From Variovorax fucosicus (GTDB lineage: Bacteria; Pseudomonadota; Gammaproteobacteria; Burkholderiales; Burkholderiaceae_C), in NCBI RefSeq assembly GCF_030316825.1, contig NZ_JASZYU010000001.1, forward strand, positions 1,054,001-1,118,000: a stretch of 64,000 bases of DNA, in the 5' to 3' direction. Below are positions 41,906 through 50,343 of this stretch, piece by piece (position 1 is the stretch's first letter; each line of letters opens with the position of its first letter). Under the pieces are notes generated by a model. It had not been told where the DNA came from, ran no database searches, and saw only the letters and a list, made by a program, of their open reading frames with translations. Both the position numbers and the translations under genes were made by a program.

Positions 41906-42871
41906 TCAAGGGGTGAAGCCCGCGCGTTTGACCACCGGCTCCCACTGCCCGCGAAAGGTTTTGATCATCCGATCCGTCTCGGCCGGCGTGCTGGCAACGG
42001 GAGTGAGCTTCATCGCTTCGAACGAGGCCCGCATCGCGGGATCCAGCATCACTTCCCTGATGGCCCGCCCGAGCAGTTGAACCTTGGCGTCCGGCATCGT
42101 GCGGGGCGCGAAAAAGGCGTTCCAGCCGGTCGCGGCAACGTCGAAGCCGGCTTCCTTGAAGGTCGGGATGTCCTTGGCGAAGGCCGCGCGGCGGGCACCC
42201 GACATCGCCAGGATGCGAAGTTTGCCGCCCTCATGCTGCGGATAGACCGAGTCGAGGGTATCGATTGCCACCGGCAACTGGCCGCCGATCAGATCGGTCT
42301 GCAGCGGCGCGGATCCCCGGTAGCTGATGATTTCCGATCGGACGTGAACCGCATCACCCAGCATCAATCCGAAAAAGTGCGGCAGGCTCCCCGACGCCGG
42401 CACACCGAAGTTGGCTTTCTCCGGGTTGGCCCTGAGCCAGGCCACGAGATGCGCGAGCTCCCGCACCGGCACTTCGCGGGCCACTGCGACCGCGAACTGG
42501 TAGTCGCCGACATTGGACACGGGCCAGAAGTCCCGATCCGGGTCGTAGCCCACATCCTTGAACACCAGGGGCGCGATCACCATGGTGGCGGGGTTGCCGA
42601 GCAGCAGCACGTTCTGGCTGGCGGGCGTGCGCTTGACCTGTTGCGCCGCAATGCGGCCACCTGCACCCGCCCTGTTGTCGACAATGACATCCACGCCAAG
42701 CCTGGTACGGAGCTTCTCACCGACGAGACGCGCAATCCGATCGGTGGTGCCACCGGGCGGGTAGCCCACGACGATGGTCAACTTGTCGTCCAGCATCGCA
42801 GCGCCAGCATGGAGCGCGACCAGCAGCAGGCCTGCCAGCGCCAGAAAGCGCCGGGAAAAAGCAGAAAGCAC
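41906..42871 (-). CDS. Bug-family tripartite tricarboxylate transport receptor (copy 2)
   Basis: 321-residue paralogue of the preceding receptor, with matching blocks all along (LTIVVGYPPGGTTDRIARLV; NRAGAGGRIAAQQVKRTPAS; ASGSLPHFFGLMLGDAV; ATGWNAFFAPRTMP; RGQWEPVVKRAGFTP). GTG start giving a signal peptide (FLALAGLLLVALHAGAA). The 38-base spacing suggests one operon. It is divergent from a MarR regulator across a 122-bp gap containing a perfect 12-bp palindrome, so that regulator may control both receptors. Confidence 0.92.
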   Translation of the reverse strand: MLSAFSRRFLALAGLLLVALHAGAAMLDDKLTIVVGYPPGGTTDRIARLVGEKLRTRLGVDVIVDNRAGAGGRIAAQQVKRTPASQNVLLLGNPATMVIAPLVFKDVGYDPDRDFWPVSNVGDYQFAVAVAREVPVRELAHLVAWLRANPEKANFGVPASGSLPHFFGLMLGDAVHVRSEIISYRGSAPLQTDLIGGQLPVAIDTLDSVYPQHEGGKLRILAMSGARRAAFAKDIPTFKEAGFDVAATGWNAFFAPRTMPDAKVQLLGRAIREVMLDPAMRASFEAMKLTPVASTPAETDRMIKTFRGQWEPVVKRAGFTP

Positions 42872-42962
42872 AGGGATCGTCCTCGTTGCAGCGGCCTCAT
42901 TGGCGCTGTTACGTATTTATACATTCGCAACAAATAGTTGATCTAATCCACCATTTGCCTCT

Positions 42963-42974
42963 TTTGGCGCCAAA
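42963..42974. promoter_or_regulatory. palindrome in the Bug/MarR divergent promoter region
   Basis: TTTGGCGCCAAA is a perfect 12-bp palindrome 19 bases before the marR-type start codon. Position and symmetry suit an operator for autoregulation, but no experimental consensus supports it. Confidence 0.4.
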
Positions 42975-42993
42975 CGAACACCCATCCGTTGTG

Positions 42994-43539
42994 ATGAACG
43001 CCTATCCCACTCCCGACTCATTGCTGAACCCTCAATGCCTGGAAGACCTGCTGCTGTACCGGCTTTCGCGCGTGGTTCGCGCCAGCAGCGGAATGGCGAC
43101 ACGCCTGGTGGAAGGCGGGTTCGGCATCACGCGCCGCGAGTGGGGAATGATCGGAATGCTTTCGCAGGTCGAAGAGATCACCTCGTCGCAACTGGCCGAG
43201 CGATTGCATCTGGATCGCGTGCGCACCTCGCGGGGGCTTCGCAGCCTGACCGAGAAAAAGCTGGTGGAGCGACGGCAGCTCGTCGCGGATCGCCGCGAGG
43301 TGCATGTGCGCCTGAGCAACAGCGGCCGCCAGTTGTTCGGCGAGCTGTTTCCCCGGGTGGCACGTCTCAACGGCGATCTTCTTGACGGCCTCCCCGCCGA
43401 GCACGTCGACGTGCTGCTGCAGTGCCTGCAGCGGCTCGAGGCGCGCGGCCACCAGCTCAATGCCCAGGGGGTGGTGACCGACAAGGCCGATCGGCGCGCG
43501 GGCGGCACCCGCCATCGGTGGCCGGAACGCGAGCCCTGA
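42994..43539 (+). CDS. MarR-family transcriptional regulator
   Basis: 181-residue winged-helix regulator. The HTH region reads ITSSQLAERLHLDRVRTSRG, and the wing contains LVADRREVHVRLSNSG, the usual DxRxxxxxLT-type motif. N- and C-terminal helices (LLLYRLSRVVRASSG; VDVLLQCLQRLEARG) form the dimer domain. The frame is open upstream, but the ATG at 42994 is the sensible start. It is divergent from two Bug receptors, suggesting it responds to their ligand. The C-terminal tail (about 25 residues, Arg-rich) is longer than usual. Confidence 0.9.
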   Translation: MNAYPTPDSLLNPQCLEDLLLYRLSRVVRASSGMATRLVEGGFGITRREWGMIGMLSQVEEITSSQLAERLHLDRVRTSRGLRSLTEKKLVERRQLVADRREVHVRLSNSGRQLFGELFPRVARLNGDLLDGLPAEHVDVLLQCLQRLEARGHQLNAQGVVTDKADRRAGGTRHRWPEREP

Positions 43540-43563
43540 GTTGCAGGGCCGCGACGAAAACCG

Positions 43564-44880
43564 TCAGCGCTGCGGCATGTCCTTGGCCGAGTAGCCCAGG
43601 CTCACGGTCGCATCGTCCGGGATGGAGGGCATCGTGGCGTTCCAGGCCTCCCAGGCGGCGCGCATGGTGGCAAGGCGCTCGGGCTCCCGTTTGGCGCGAT
43701 TGGCGCGTTCGCGCTCGTCGGCCGGGATGTTGAACAGGTAGTCGTTGCCGTCGACCCGCAGGTATTTCCAGTCGCCATCGCGCAGCGCGCGCTGGTCGCG
43801 GTGGTTCATGCGCCAGTGCAGCGGGCGGGCAAATTGCGCCGCCGGGTCGCGCAGCACCGGCAGCAGGGACACGCCGTCAAGTGGGAACGCGGGGTCGGCT
43901 GGCGCGCTGGCCACGTCGAGCATGGTGGCTGACCAGTCCATCGTCATGCAGTGCTGGGTGCTCTCGCCGCCGGGCGAGATGGCGGCGGGCCAGTGCGCGA
44001 TCCAGGGCACCCGGATGCCGCCTTCGGTCAGATCCATCTTGCCGCCGACCAGCGGCCAGTTGTCGGAGAAGCGCTCGCCGCCGTTGTCGCTGGTGAACAC
44101 CACCAGCGTGTTGTCGGCGATGCCCTGCTTTTCGAGCGCCGCAATGATCCAGCCGATGCCCTCGTCCATGTGATGGATCATGCGGCGGTAGGTTTCGATG
44201 TTGCCGCCGTCAAGGTGGAACAGGTTGTCGGCCACCTGCGGTGCCACGCCAGCGTCGTCGCGCGTCTCCCAGGGCCAGTGCGGTGCGGTGTAGTGCAAGC
44301 TCAGGAAGAACGGATCCTGCTGGCCGCCCATGCGTTCGATGTAGTCCACTGCATGCTGCGAGAACAGATCGGTCAGATACCCGTGCTCGACTCTCTCCTC
44401 CTCGCCCGAATAGAGGTCGTGCGTGCCGCGCGAATCGCAGTGCGTGAAGTAGTCGACGCCGCCCGACAGGGGGCCGAAGAACTCCTCGTAGCCCGAGCGC
44501 AACGGGCCGAACGCAGGCGGATAGCCCAGATGCCACTTGCCGATCAGCGCCGTGCGGTAGCCGGCTGCGCGCAGCAGCGATGGCAAGGTGGGGTGCTCGG
44601 GCGGCAGGCCGAGCGTTGCGCTGCCGCGGCTCTTGCTGTTGATGGGTTCCTCGGCCGCGCCGCGCAGGCGGTACTGGTAGCGCGCGGTCATCAGTGCGAA
44701 ACGCGTCGGCGAGCAGACCGGGGAGTTCGAATAGCCCTCGGTGAAGCGCATGCCGCGCGCGGCCAGGCCGTCGAGCACCGGCGACACGGCGCCGAAGTCG
44801 GCGTCGCGCCCGCCATAGCAGCCGAGATCGGCAAAGCCGAGGTCGTCGGCCACGATGAAGATGATGTTGGGGCGTTTCAT
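43564..44880 (-). CDS. type I sulfatase (arylsulfatase family)
   Basis: 438-residue alkaline-phosphatase-superfamily hydrolase. Metal residues appear in the N-terminal NIIFIVADDLGFADLGCYGG. The formylglycine site is C56 in SNSPVCSPTRFALMTA (C-x-P-x-R), so it depends on a formylglycine-generating enzyme not seen here. Further motifs: LIGKWHLGYPPAFGPL and VVFTSDNGGER with metal ligands. No signal peptide, so cytosolic action is implied. Long upstream frame extension is not supported; the ATG at 44880 starts the conserved core. Substrate unknown. Confidence 0.9.
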   Translation of the reverse strand: MKRPNIIFIVADDLGFADLGCYGGRDADFGAVSPVLDGLAARGMRFTEGYSNSPVCSPTRFALMTARYQYRLRGAAEEPINSKSRGSATLGLPPEHPTLPSLLRAAGYRTALIGKWHLGYPPAFGPLRSGYEEFFGPLSGGVDYFTHCDSRGTHDLYSGEEERVEHGYLTDLFSQHAVDYIERMGGQQDPFFLSLHYTAPHWPWETRDDAGVAPQVADNLFHLDGGNIETYRRMIHHMDEGIGWIIAALEKQGIADNTLVVFTSDNGGERFSDNWPLVGGKMDLTEGGIRVPWIAHWPAAISPGGESTQHCMTMDWSATMLDVASAPADPAFPLDGVSLLPVLRDPAAQFARPLHWRMNHRDQRALRDGDWKYLRVDGNDYLFNIPADERERANRAKREPERLATMRAAWEAWNATMPSIPDDATVSLGYSAKDMPQR

Positions 44881-45043
44881 GGGGTTGGGTGGGGCGAGCA
44901 GTTGGGTCGCCTCCCCCGCCGACTCTAGGTATTCGACAACGATTGTTCTAATCAACTGTACTGCGGGGTGACCGCGGGCGTCCCGGCGCCGGCCGGCCGG
45001 CAATCCCGCTACCCCGCCCTCCCCGCATGGGACAATCTTGCCC

Positions 45044-47107
45044 ATGTTTGTATTGTTTGAAGAAGCCGGCAAATACCTTGGCGGCCGCGTGCTGTCGGAA
45101 GCCGAAGCCTCGGCCCAGGTCGAGCTCGAGACCGGCAAGCGGCTCAAGGTCAAAACGGCCAACATCGTGCTGCGCTTCGAGAAACCGGGCCCGCCCGAAC
45201 TGATCGCCGACGCCCGCGCACTGGCTGCCACGCTGGATCTCGACCTGGCCTGGGAGTTTGCCCCCGAGGGCGAATTCGGCTTTGCCGACCTTGCCGCCGA
45301 GTATTTCCAGGACAAGCCCACGCTGGCGCAGCAGGCCGCCGCGCTGTTCGGCCTGTTCGAGGCGCCGCATTACTTCCGCCGCGCCGGCAAGGGCCGCTTC
45401 AAGAAGGCGCCGGCCGAGATCGTGCAGCAGGCGCTCGCCGCGATCGAGAAAAAGAAGCTCGTGCTGGCGCAGATCGCCGAATGGGCGACCGAGCTGGCCG
45501 CCGGCGTGTGCCCGGCGCCGGTGCGCGAGCAGCTCTACAAGATCCTGTTCAAGCCCGACAAGAATGCGCCCGAGTACCGCGCCGTGGTCGAGGCCGCGCG
45601 CGCTTCGCAGCGCCCGCCGCTCGAACTGCTCGAGCGCGCCGGCGCCATCGATTCCGCCTACCAGTTCCACTGGAAGCGTTTTCTGTTCGAGAACTTTCCG
45701 AAGGGCACGGCCTTCCCGGCCTTGCAGGCCCCGGCCATCACCGACGCACTGCCGCTGGCCGAAGGCGTGCAGGCGTTCTCGATCGACGACTCGCAAACCA
45801 CCGAAATCGACGACGCACTCTCGGTGCAGGGCCTCGGCAGCGGCACCGTGACGGTCGGCATCCACATTGCCGCACCAGGCCTCGCACTGGTGCCGGGCAG
45901 CGCAATCGACCAGGTCGCGCGCCAGCGCATGTCGACCGTCTACATGCCGGGCTACAAGATCACGATGCTGCCCGACGACATCGTGGCGAGCTACACGCTG
46001 CAGGAAGGCCGCGACTGCCCGGCCGTGTCGCTCTACGCGAGCTTCGACGAAGCTTCGCTCGAACTGAAAGCCACCGAAACCAAACTGGAGCGCGTGCCGA
46101 TCGTCGCGAACCTGCGGCACGACCAGCTCGACGCGTTCGTCAGCGAAGAATGGCTGACCGATGCGGCGACACCGAACGGCGACGCACCGGCCACGGTCAC
46201 CGCGCTGCGCGACCCGCTGTCGTTCCTGTTCCGCTTGGCGCGCAGCCTCAAGGCGCAGCGCGAAGTGGTGCGCGGCAAGCCCGAGAACTTCAACCGGCCC
46301 GACTACAACTTCCGCCTCGAAGGCAACACGGGCGAGCCGACCGGCGACGAGCAGGTGCAGATCACGACGCGACGCCGCGGCGCACCGCTCGACCTGATCG
46401 TGGCCGAGGCCATGATCCTGGCCAACAGCACCTGGGGCAACTGGCTCGGCGAGTTCGGCGTGCCCGGCCTCTACCGCAGCCAGGCCAGCCTCGCACCCGG
46501 CGTGAAGGTGCGCATGGGTACCCGGCCGGCGCCGCATGCGGGCATCGGCGTCAAGAGCTACGCGTGGAGCACCTCGCCGCTGCGCCGCTACACCGACCTG
46601 GTCAACCAGTGGCAGATCATCGCGGCCGTGCGCCATGGCAAGACCGCCGCGCTGGCCGCGCCGTTCAAGCCCAAGGACGCCGACCTGTTCTCGATCCTCT
46701 CGGGCTTCGACGCCGCCTACAGCACCTACAACGGCTACCAGGCCGGCATGGAACGCTTCTGGACGCTCAAGTACCTGCAGCAGCAGGGCATCACCGAGCT
46801 CGACGCGACCGTGATGAAAGACCTGCCGAACGGCGCGCTGGTGCGTGCCGACGGGTTGCCGCTGGTGTTTCCGGTAGCGGGCGCGCAGGAGCGCGGTGCC
46901 CACCTGCGCGTGAAGCTCGGCGCCATCGACGAGATCGCGCTCGATGTGCACGGCACGGTGCTGGCAAGGCTCGACAGCGCGCCCGATGCGGCGGCCGCGA
47001 ATGAAGACGACCGCGGCGACGACGAGGAAGAAGAAGTCGCGGGCCCCATCGCCATTGCGGTCGATCTGGCCGACAGCGAGGCCACCACGGACAACGTGCC
47101 CGCATGA
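45044..47107 (+). CDS. RNB-family exoribonuclease (RNase II/R-like)
   Basis: 687-residue 3'-5' exoribonuclease. An N-terminal region of about 230 residues is unlike the cold-shock domains of E. coli RNase II. The RNB catalytic domain shows the metal-binding DDSQTTEIDDALS, VGIHIAAPGLALVPGS, YMPGYKITMLPDDIV, and the closing KSYAWSTSPLRRYTDLVNQW. Proteins of this shape are common in Betaproteobacteria beside aroE and mtgA. A TTG at 45038 is possible, but ATG 45044 (MFVLFEEAGKYLGG) is preferred. The stop overlaps the tonB-like start by four bases. Confidence 0.9.
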   Translation: MFVLFEEAGKYLGGRVLSEAEASAQVELETGKRLKVKTANIVLRFEKPGPPELIADARALAATLDLDLAWEFAPEGEFGFADLAAEYFQDKPTLAQQAAALFGLFEAPHYFRRAGKGRFKKAPAEIVQQALAAIEKKKLVLAQIAEWATELAAGVCPAPVREQLYKILFKPDKNAPEYRAVVEAARASQRPPLELLERAGAIDSAYQFHWKRFLFENFPKGTAFPALQAPAITDALPLAEGVQAFSIDDSQTTEIDDALSVQGLGSGTVTVGIHIAAPGLALVPGSAIDQVARQRMSTVYMPGYKITMLPDDIVASYTLQEGRDCPAVSLYASFDEASLELKATETKLERVPIVANLRHDQLDAFVSEEWLTDAATPNGDAPATVTALRDPLSFLFRLARSLKAQREVVRGKPENFNRPDYNFRLEGNTGEPTGDEQVQITTRRRGAPLDLIVAEAMILANSTWGNWLGEFGVPGLYRSQASLAPGVKVRMGTRPAPHAGIGVKSYAWSTSPLRRYTDLVNQWQIIAAVRHGKTAALAAPFKPKDADLFSILSGFDAAYSTYNGYQAGMERFWTLKYLQQQGITELDATVMKDLPNGALVRADGLPLVFPVAGAQERGAHLRVKLGAIDEIALDVHGTVLARLDSAPDAAAANEDDRGDDEEEEVAGPIAIAVDLADSEATTDNVPA

Positions 47108-47958
47108 ACCTGCGCGACTTCAGCGTCCTGCAGATTGCACTCGGGGCGTCGATCCTGGCGCACGGCGTGTTGCTGGGGGTGCGCTTCGCCAACCCCGAGG
47201 CCTTCGACCGCGCATTCCAGGAAACGGCCCTCGAGGTCATTCTCGTCAACGCCTCGACCAACGAGAAGCCCGACAAGGCGCAGGCGATCGCGCAGAAGTC
47301 ATTGGCCGGCGGCGGCGACCTCGAACGCGGCCGCGCCACCAGCCCGCTGCCCCCCTCGGCCTTCACCGCCGTCGGCGACGCAGCGGAAGACGCCCAGCGC
47401 CAGGTCGAGTCGATGCAGGCGCAGCAGCAACTGCTGCTGGCGCAGGTCAAACAGCAGCTCGCGGCGATGCCGTTGCCCGATCCGCGCAACCAGGGCGACC
47501 CGACCGAGAACAACGCACGCGAGGAAAAGCGGCGCCAGCTGGTCGAACTGCTGGCCGAAATCGAGAAGCGCGTGAACGAAGAGAACGCGCGGCCCAAGAA
47601 GCGCTACGTGAGCCCAGCCACGCGCGAGGCCGCCTATGCCATCTATGTCGACACCCTGCGGCGCCGCATCGAGGCGCGCGGCACCGAGCACTTCCCCGAA
47701 GCGGCCGGCAAGAAGCTCTATGGCGCGCTGACGATGCTGGTAACGATCAACCACGACGGCAGCGTGATCGGCGCCGACATCGTCGAAAGCTCGGGCAACC
47801 TGCTGCTCGACCGGCGGGCCCAGGCAATCGTGCGCAGCATCGGCAACTTCGGCAAATTCTCGGACGCGATGCGGCGCCAGACCGACCAGATCGTGCTGCC
47901 CTCGCGCTTCCGGTTCACGCGTGACGAGACGCTCGAGGCACGCCCCTCCGCACCCTGA
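47104..47958 (+). CDS. TonB-family (energy transducer-like) protein
   Basis: 284-residue protein with an N-terminal TM anchor (VLQIALGASILAHGVLLGV, SxxxH-like), a long Gln/Glu-rich coiled coil (about residues 90-165), and a C-terminal TonB domain (YVDTLRRRIEARGTEHFPEA, then MLVTINHDGSVIGADIVESS). The usual Pro-rich spacer is replaced by the coiled coil. No exbB or exbD gene is adjacent. Translationally coupled to the exoribonuclease; aroE follows after seven bases. A role in energising outer-membrane uptake is inferred only from the fold. Confidence 0.85.
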   Translation: MNLRDFSVLQIALGASILAHGVLLGVRFANPEAFDRAFQETALEVILVNASTNEKPDKAQAIAQKSLAGGGDLERGRATSPLPPSAFTAVGDAAEDAQRQVESMQAQQQLLLAQVKQQLAAMPLPDPRNQGDPTENNAREEKRRQLVELLAEIEKRVNEENARPKKRYVSPATREAAYAIYVDTLRRRIEARGTEHFPEAAGKKLYGALTMLVTINHDGSVIGADIVESSGNLLLDRRAQAIVRSIGNFGKFSDAMRRQTDQIVLPSRFRFTRDETLEARPSAP

Positions 47959-47965
47959 GAAAGCC

Positions 47966-48805
47966 ATGGACTTGTACTGCGTGATGGGCAACCCGATCGA
48001 GCACAGCCGGTCGCCCTGGATTCATGCGCGTTTTGCCGAACTCACCGGCCAAACGCTGGACTACGGCCGGCGCCTGGTGCCGCTCGACGGTTTTGCCGCC
48101 GCGGTGGCCGCGTTCCGCGCCGACCCGGCCGGCACGGCGCGAGGCTGCAACATCACGGTGCCATTCAAGTTCGACGCGGCCGCTGCCGCGCAGCATGTGA
48201 GCGAGCGGGCCGCGCTCGCGCAGGCCGTCAATCTGCTGGCCTTTCGCGAAGACGGCGTGCATGGCGACAACACCGACGGCATCGGCCTGGTGAACGACAT
48301 CCTGCTGAACGCCGGTGTCACGCTGCAGGGGCGCGATGTGCTGTTGATCGGCGCGGGCGGCGCTGCCGCCGGCGTGCTGGGCCCGCTGCTCGACGCCGGC
48401 GCGCGCCGCGTGGTGGTGGCGAATCGCACGCTGGCCAAGGCGGTTTCGCTGGTGCAGCGCCATGCCGCGCTTGCGCTGCGACACCACGCAGAGATCGAAG
48501 CGCAGCAGCTCGATACCGTGAACGGCACGTTCGACGTAGTCGTCAACGGCACCGCATCGAGCCTGGCCGGCGGCGCAGTGCCGGTGGCGGCCAGCGTGCT
48601 GAAGCCCGGCGCGCTCGCGATCGACATGATGTACGGACCGGCCGCGGCCGGCTTCATGACCTGGGCGAAGGAACACGGCGCGGTGCCGCGCGACGGACTC
48701 GGGATGCTGCTCGAACAGGCAGCCGAGGCATTCGAGATCTGGCGGGGTGTGCGCCCGCCATCGGCCCAGGTGCTGGCCGAGTTGCGCGCGTTGATCGCAC
48801 GCTGA
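47966..48805 (+). CDS. aroE: shikimate dehydrogenase AroE
   Basis: NADP-dependent enzyme reducing 3-dehydroshikimate. 279 residues. N-terminal YCVMGNPIEHSRSPWIHARF binds shikimate; GCNITVPFKFDAA carries the catalytic Lys; NTDGIGLVNDIL has the catalytic Asp; VLLIGAGGAAAGVLGPLL is the NADP Gly-rich loop, followed by VVANRTLAKAV. Same pathway as the DAHP synthase at 32 kb. mtgA follows after four bases. Confidence 0.97.
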   Translation: MDLYCVMGNPIEHSRSPWIHARFAELTGQTLDYGRRLVPLDGFAAAVAAFRADPAGTARGCNITVPFKFDAAAAAQHVSERAALAQAVNLLAFREDGVHGDNTDGIGLVNDILLNAGVTLQGRDVLLIGAGGAAAGVLGPLLDAGARRVVVANRTLAKAVSLVQRHAALALRHHAEIEAQQLDTVNGTFDVVVNGTASSLAGGAVPVAASVLKPGALAIDMMYGPAAAGFMTWAKEHGAVPRDGLGMLLEQAAEAFEIWRGVRPPSAQVLAELRALIAR

Positions 48806-48809
48806 CGGA

Positions 48810-49559
48810 ATGCGCGCGCTGTTTCGCTGGGTGCTGTGCCTGCTGGCCGCAGGACTCGCGCTCGAACTCTTCTTCATTGCGCGCATCGCCGCGATGACGG
48901 TGATCGACCCGCAATCGACCACCTTCCAGCGCTCAGAGGCCTGGCAGATCGCCACCCGGGGCCGCGCCAATGCGGAGCGCGACTGGCGGCAGCGTTGGGT
49001 GCCCTACGACCAGATTTCCGACACGCTGAAGCGCGCCGTGATCGCGAGCGAAGACGGCGAGTTCATCTACCACCAGGGCGTCGAGTGGGAAGCGGTCGAG
49101 AAGGCGCGCCAGCGCAACGCCAAGGCGGAAGAGATCGCCGCGCGTCGTGCCGCCCGGGCCGCTGCCAGCGGCAAGCCGGCACGCCCACCCCGCCTGCGCG
49201 GCGGTTCGACCATCACGCAGCAGCTGGCCAAGAACCTGCTGCTGTCCGGCGAACGCACCTTGCTGCGCAAGGGCCAGGAGCTGGTGCTCGCGACGATGCT
49301 CGAGGTGCTGCTCGACAAGCGCCGCATTCTGGAGATCTACCTCAACAGCGTGGAATGGGGCGAGGGCATCTTCGGCGCCGAGGCCGCAGCGCAGCACTAT
49401 TTCAAGAAGCCGGCCGCCCGTCTCAATTCGAGCGAAGCCGCGCGCTTGGCGGTGATGCTGCCCAGCCCCAAGTTCTTCGAGCGGCGGCCAACCTCGCCCT
49501 ACATCATCGGCCGGGCCGCCACCATCGTGGCGCGCATGCCGTCGGCCGAGCTGCCCTGA
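48810..49559 (+). CDS. mtgA: monofunctional peptidoglycan glycosyltransferase MtgA
   Basis: GT51 enzyme polymerising lipid II. 249 residues: one TM anchor (WVLCLLAAGLALELFFIARI), then the catalytic VIASEDGEFIYHQGVEWEAV (catalytic Glu), RGGSTITQQLAKNLLLSGE, LDKRRILEIYLNSVEWG and EAARLAVMLPSP. Between the first two motifs is a basic Ala/Arg-rich insert of about 30 residues (KARQRNAKAEEIAARRAARA), longer than in E. coli MtgA. Clusters with aroE as in many Betaproteobacteria. Confidence 0.96.
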   Translation: MRALFRWVLCLLAAGLALELFFIARIAAMTVIDPQSTTFQRSEAWQIATRGRANAERDWRQRWVPYDQISDTLKRAVIASEDGEFIYHQGVEWEAVEKARQRNAKAEEIAARRAARAAASGKPARPPRLRGGSTITQQLAKNLLLSGERTLLRKGQELVLATMLEVLLDKRRILEIYLNSVEWGEGIFGAEAAAQHYFKKPAARLNSSEAARLAVMLPSPKFFERRPTSPYIIGRAATIVARMPSAELP

Positions 49560-49584
49560 AAGAGCCGGCCCGTATCATCGGGCC

Positions 49585-50331
49585 ATGTTGGCAAAGCTCG
49601 TAGGGTGGATGTTGCTCGGCGTGGTGCGCCTCCTCACCGGGGCCCAGGCACGCTGGTACGGTTGCCCGCCCAAGGCCGAGCAGCGCATCTACTTCGCCAA
49701 CCACCAGAGCCATGCCGATCTCGTGATGATCTGGGCCGCGCTGCCCGAAGAATTGCGCAGCATCACGCGGCCCATCGCCGCGCGCGACTACTGGGCCAAC
49801 ACGCCGTTCAAACGCTGGATCACGACCGAGGTGTTCAACGCGGTGTATGTGGAACGCGGCACCGCGCCGCCACCTGCCGCACCCGCCATGCCGACCGCGC
49901 CTGCAGAGCGGATCGAGCCCTCGATGGAACCGGCGGCGCCGGCGCAGTTGCCGCTGGTGGCGCCCGAACCCACGGTCGAAGCGGCCCCGCCGCCGGCACC
50001 CGAAGGCCCCGATCCGCTCGCACCGCTGATCGAGGCGCTGACCAGCGGCGATTCGATCATCATCTTTCCCGAAGGCACGCGCGGCCATGCCGGCGAGCCG
50101 CAGAAGTTCAAGTCGGGCCTCTACACGCTGGCAACGCTGTTCCCGGATATCGTGCTGGTGCCGGCCTGGATCGACAACATCCAGCGCGTAATGCCCAAGG
50201 GTGAAGTCGTGCCGGTGCCGATCCTCTGCTCGGTGACCTTCGGTGCGCCGCTGCAGGTCGAGGCGGGCGAAGAGCGCCGGCCATTTCTCGACCGCGCGCG
50301 CGCCGCGGTGATCGCGCTGCGCGATGTCTGA
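49585..50331 (+). CDS. PlsC-like 1-acylglycerol-3-phosphate acyltransferase with Pro-rich insert
   Basis: 248-residue acyltransferase of the LPLAT superfamily. Block I is FANHQSHADLVMIW (HxxxxD), and block III is IIIFPEGTRGHAG. Between them lies an Ala/Pro/Glu-rich stretch of about 50 residues (residues about 92-145, e.g. PPPAAPAMPTAPAERIEP) absent from E. coli PlsC. The downstream CdsA-like gene, 12 bases away, would use the phosphatidate product. Substrate (lyso-PA or another lysophospholipid) is not certain. Confidence 0.87.
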   Translation: MLAKLVGWMLLGVVRLLTGAQARWYGCPPKAEQRIYFANHQSHADLVMIWAALPEELRSITRPIAARDYWANTPFKRWITTEVFNAVYVERGTAPPPAAPAMPTAPAERIEPSMEPAAPAQLPLVAPEPTVEAAPPPAPEGPDPLAPLIEALTSGDSIIIFPEGTRGHAGEPQKFKSGLYTLATLFPDIVLVPAWIDNIQRVMPKGEVVPVPILCSVTFGAPLQVEAGEERRPFLDRARAAVIALRDV

Positions 50332-50343
50332 AGCCCCTCCGCA

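Noticed and set aside
44948..46951. 667-codon open frame antisense to the RNB exoribonuclease
   Set aside because: Overlaps an obviously real gene along its length; no motifs; antisense frames this long are common at this GC content.
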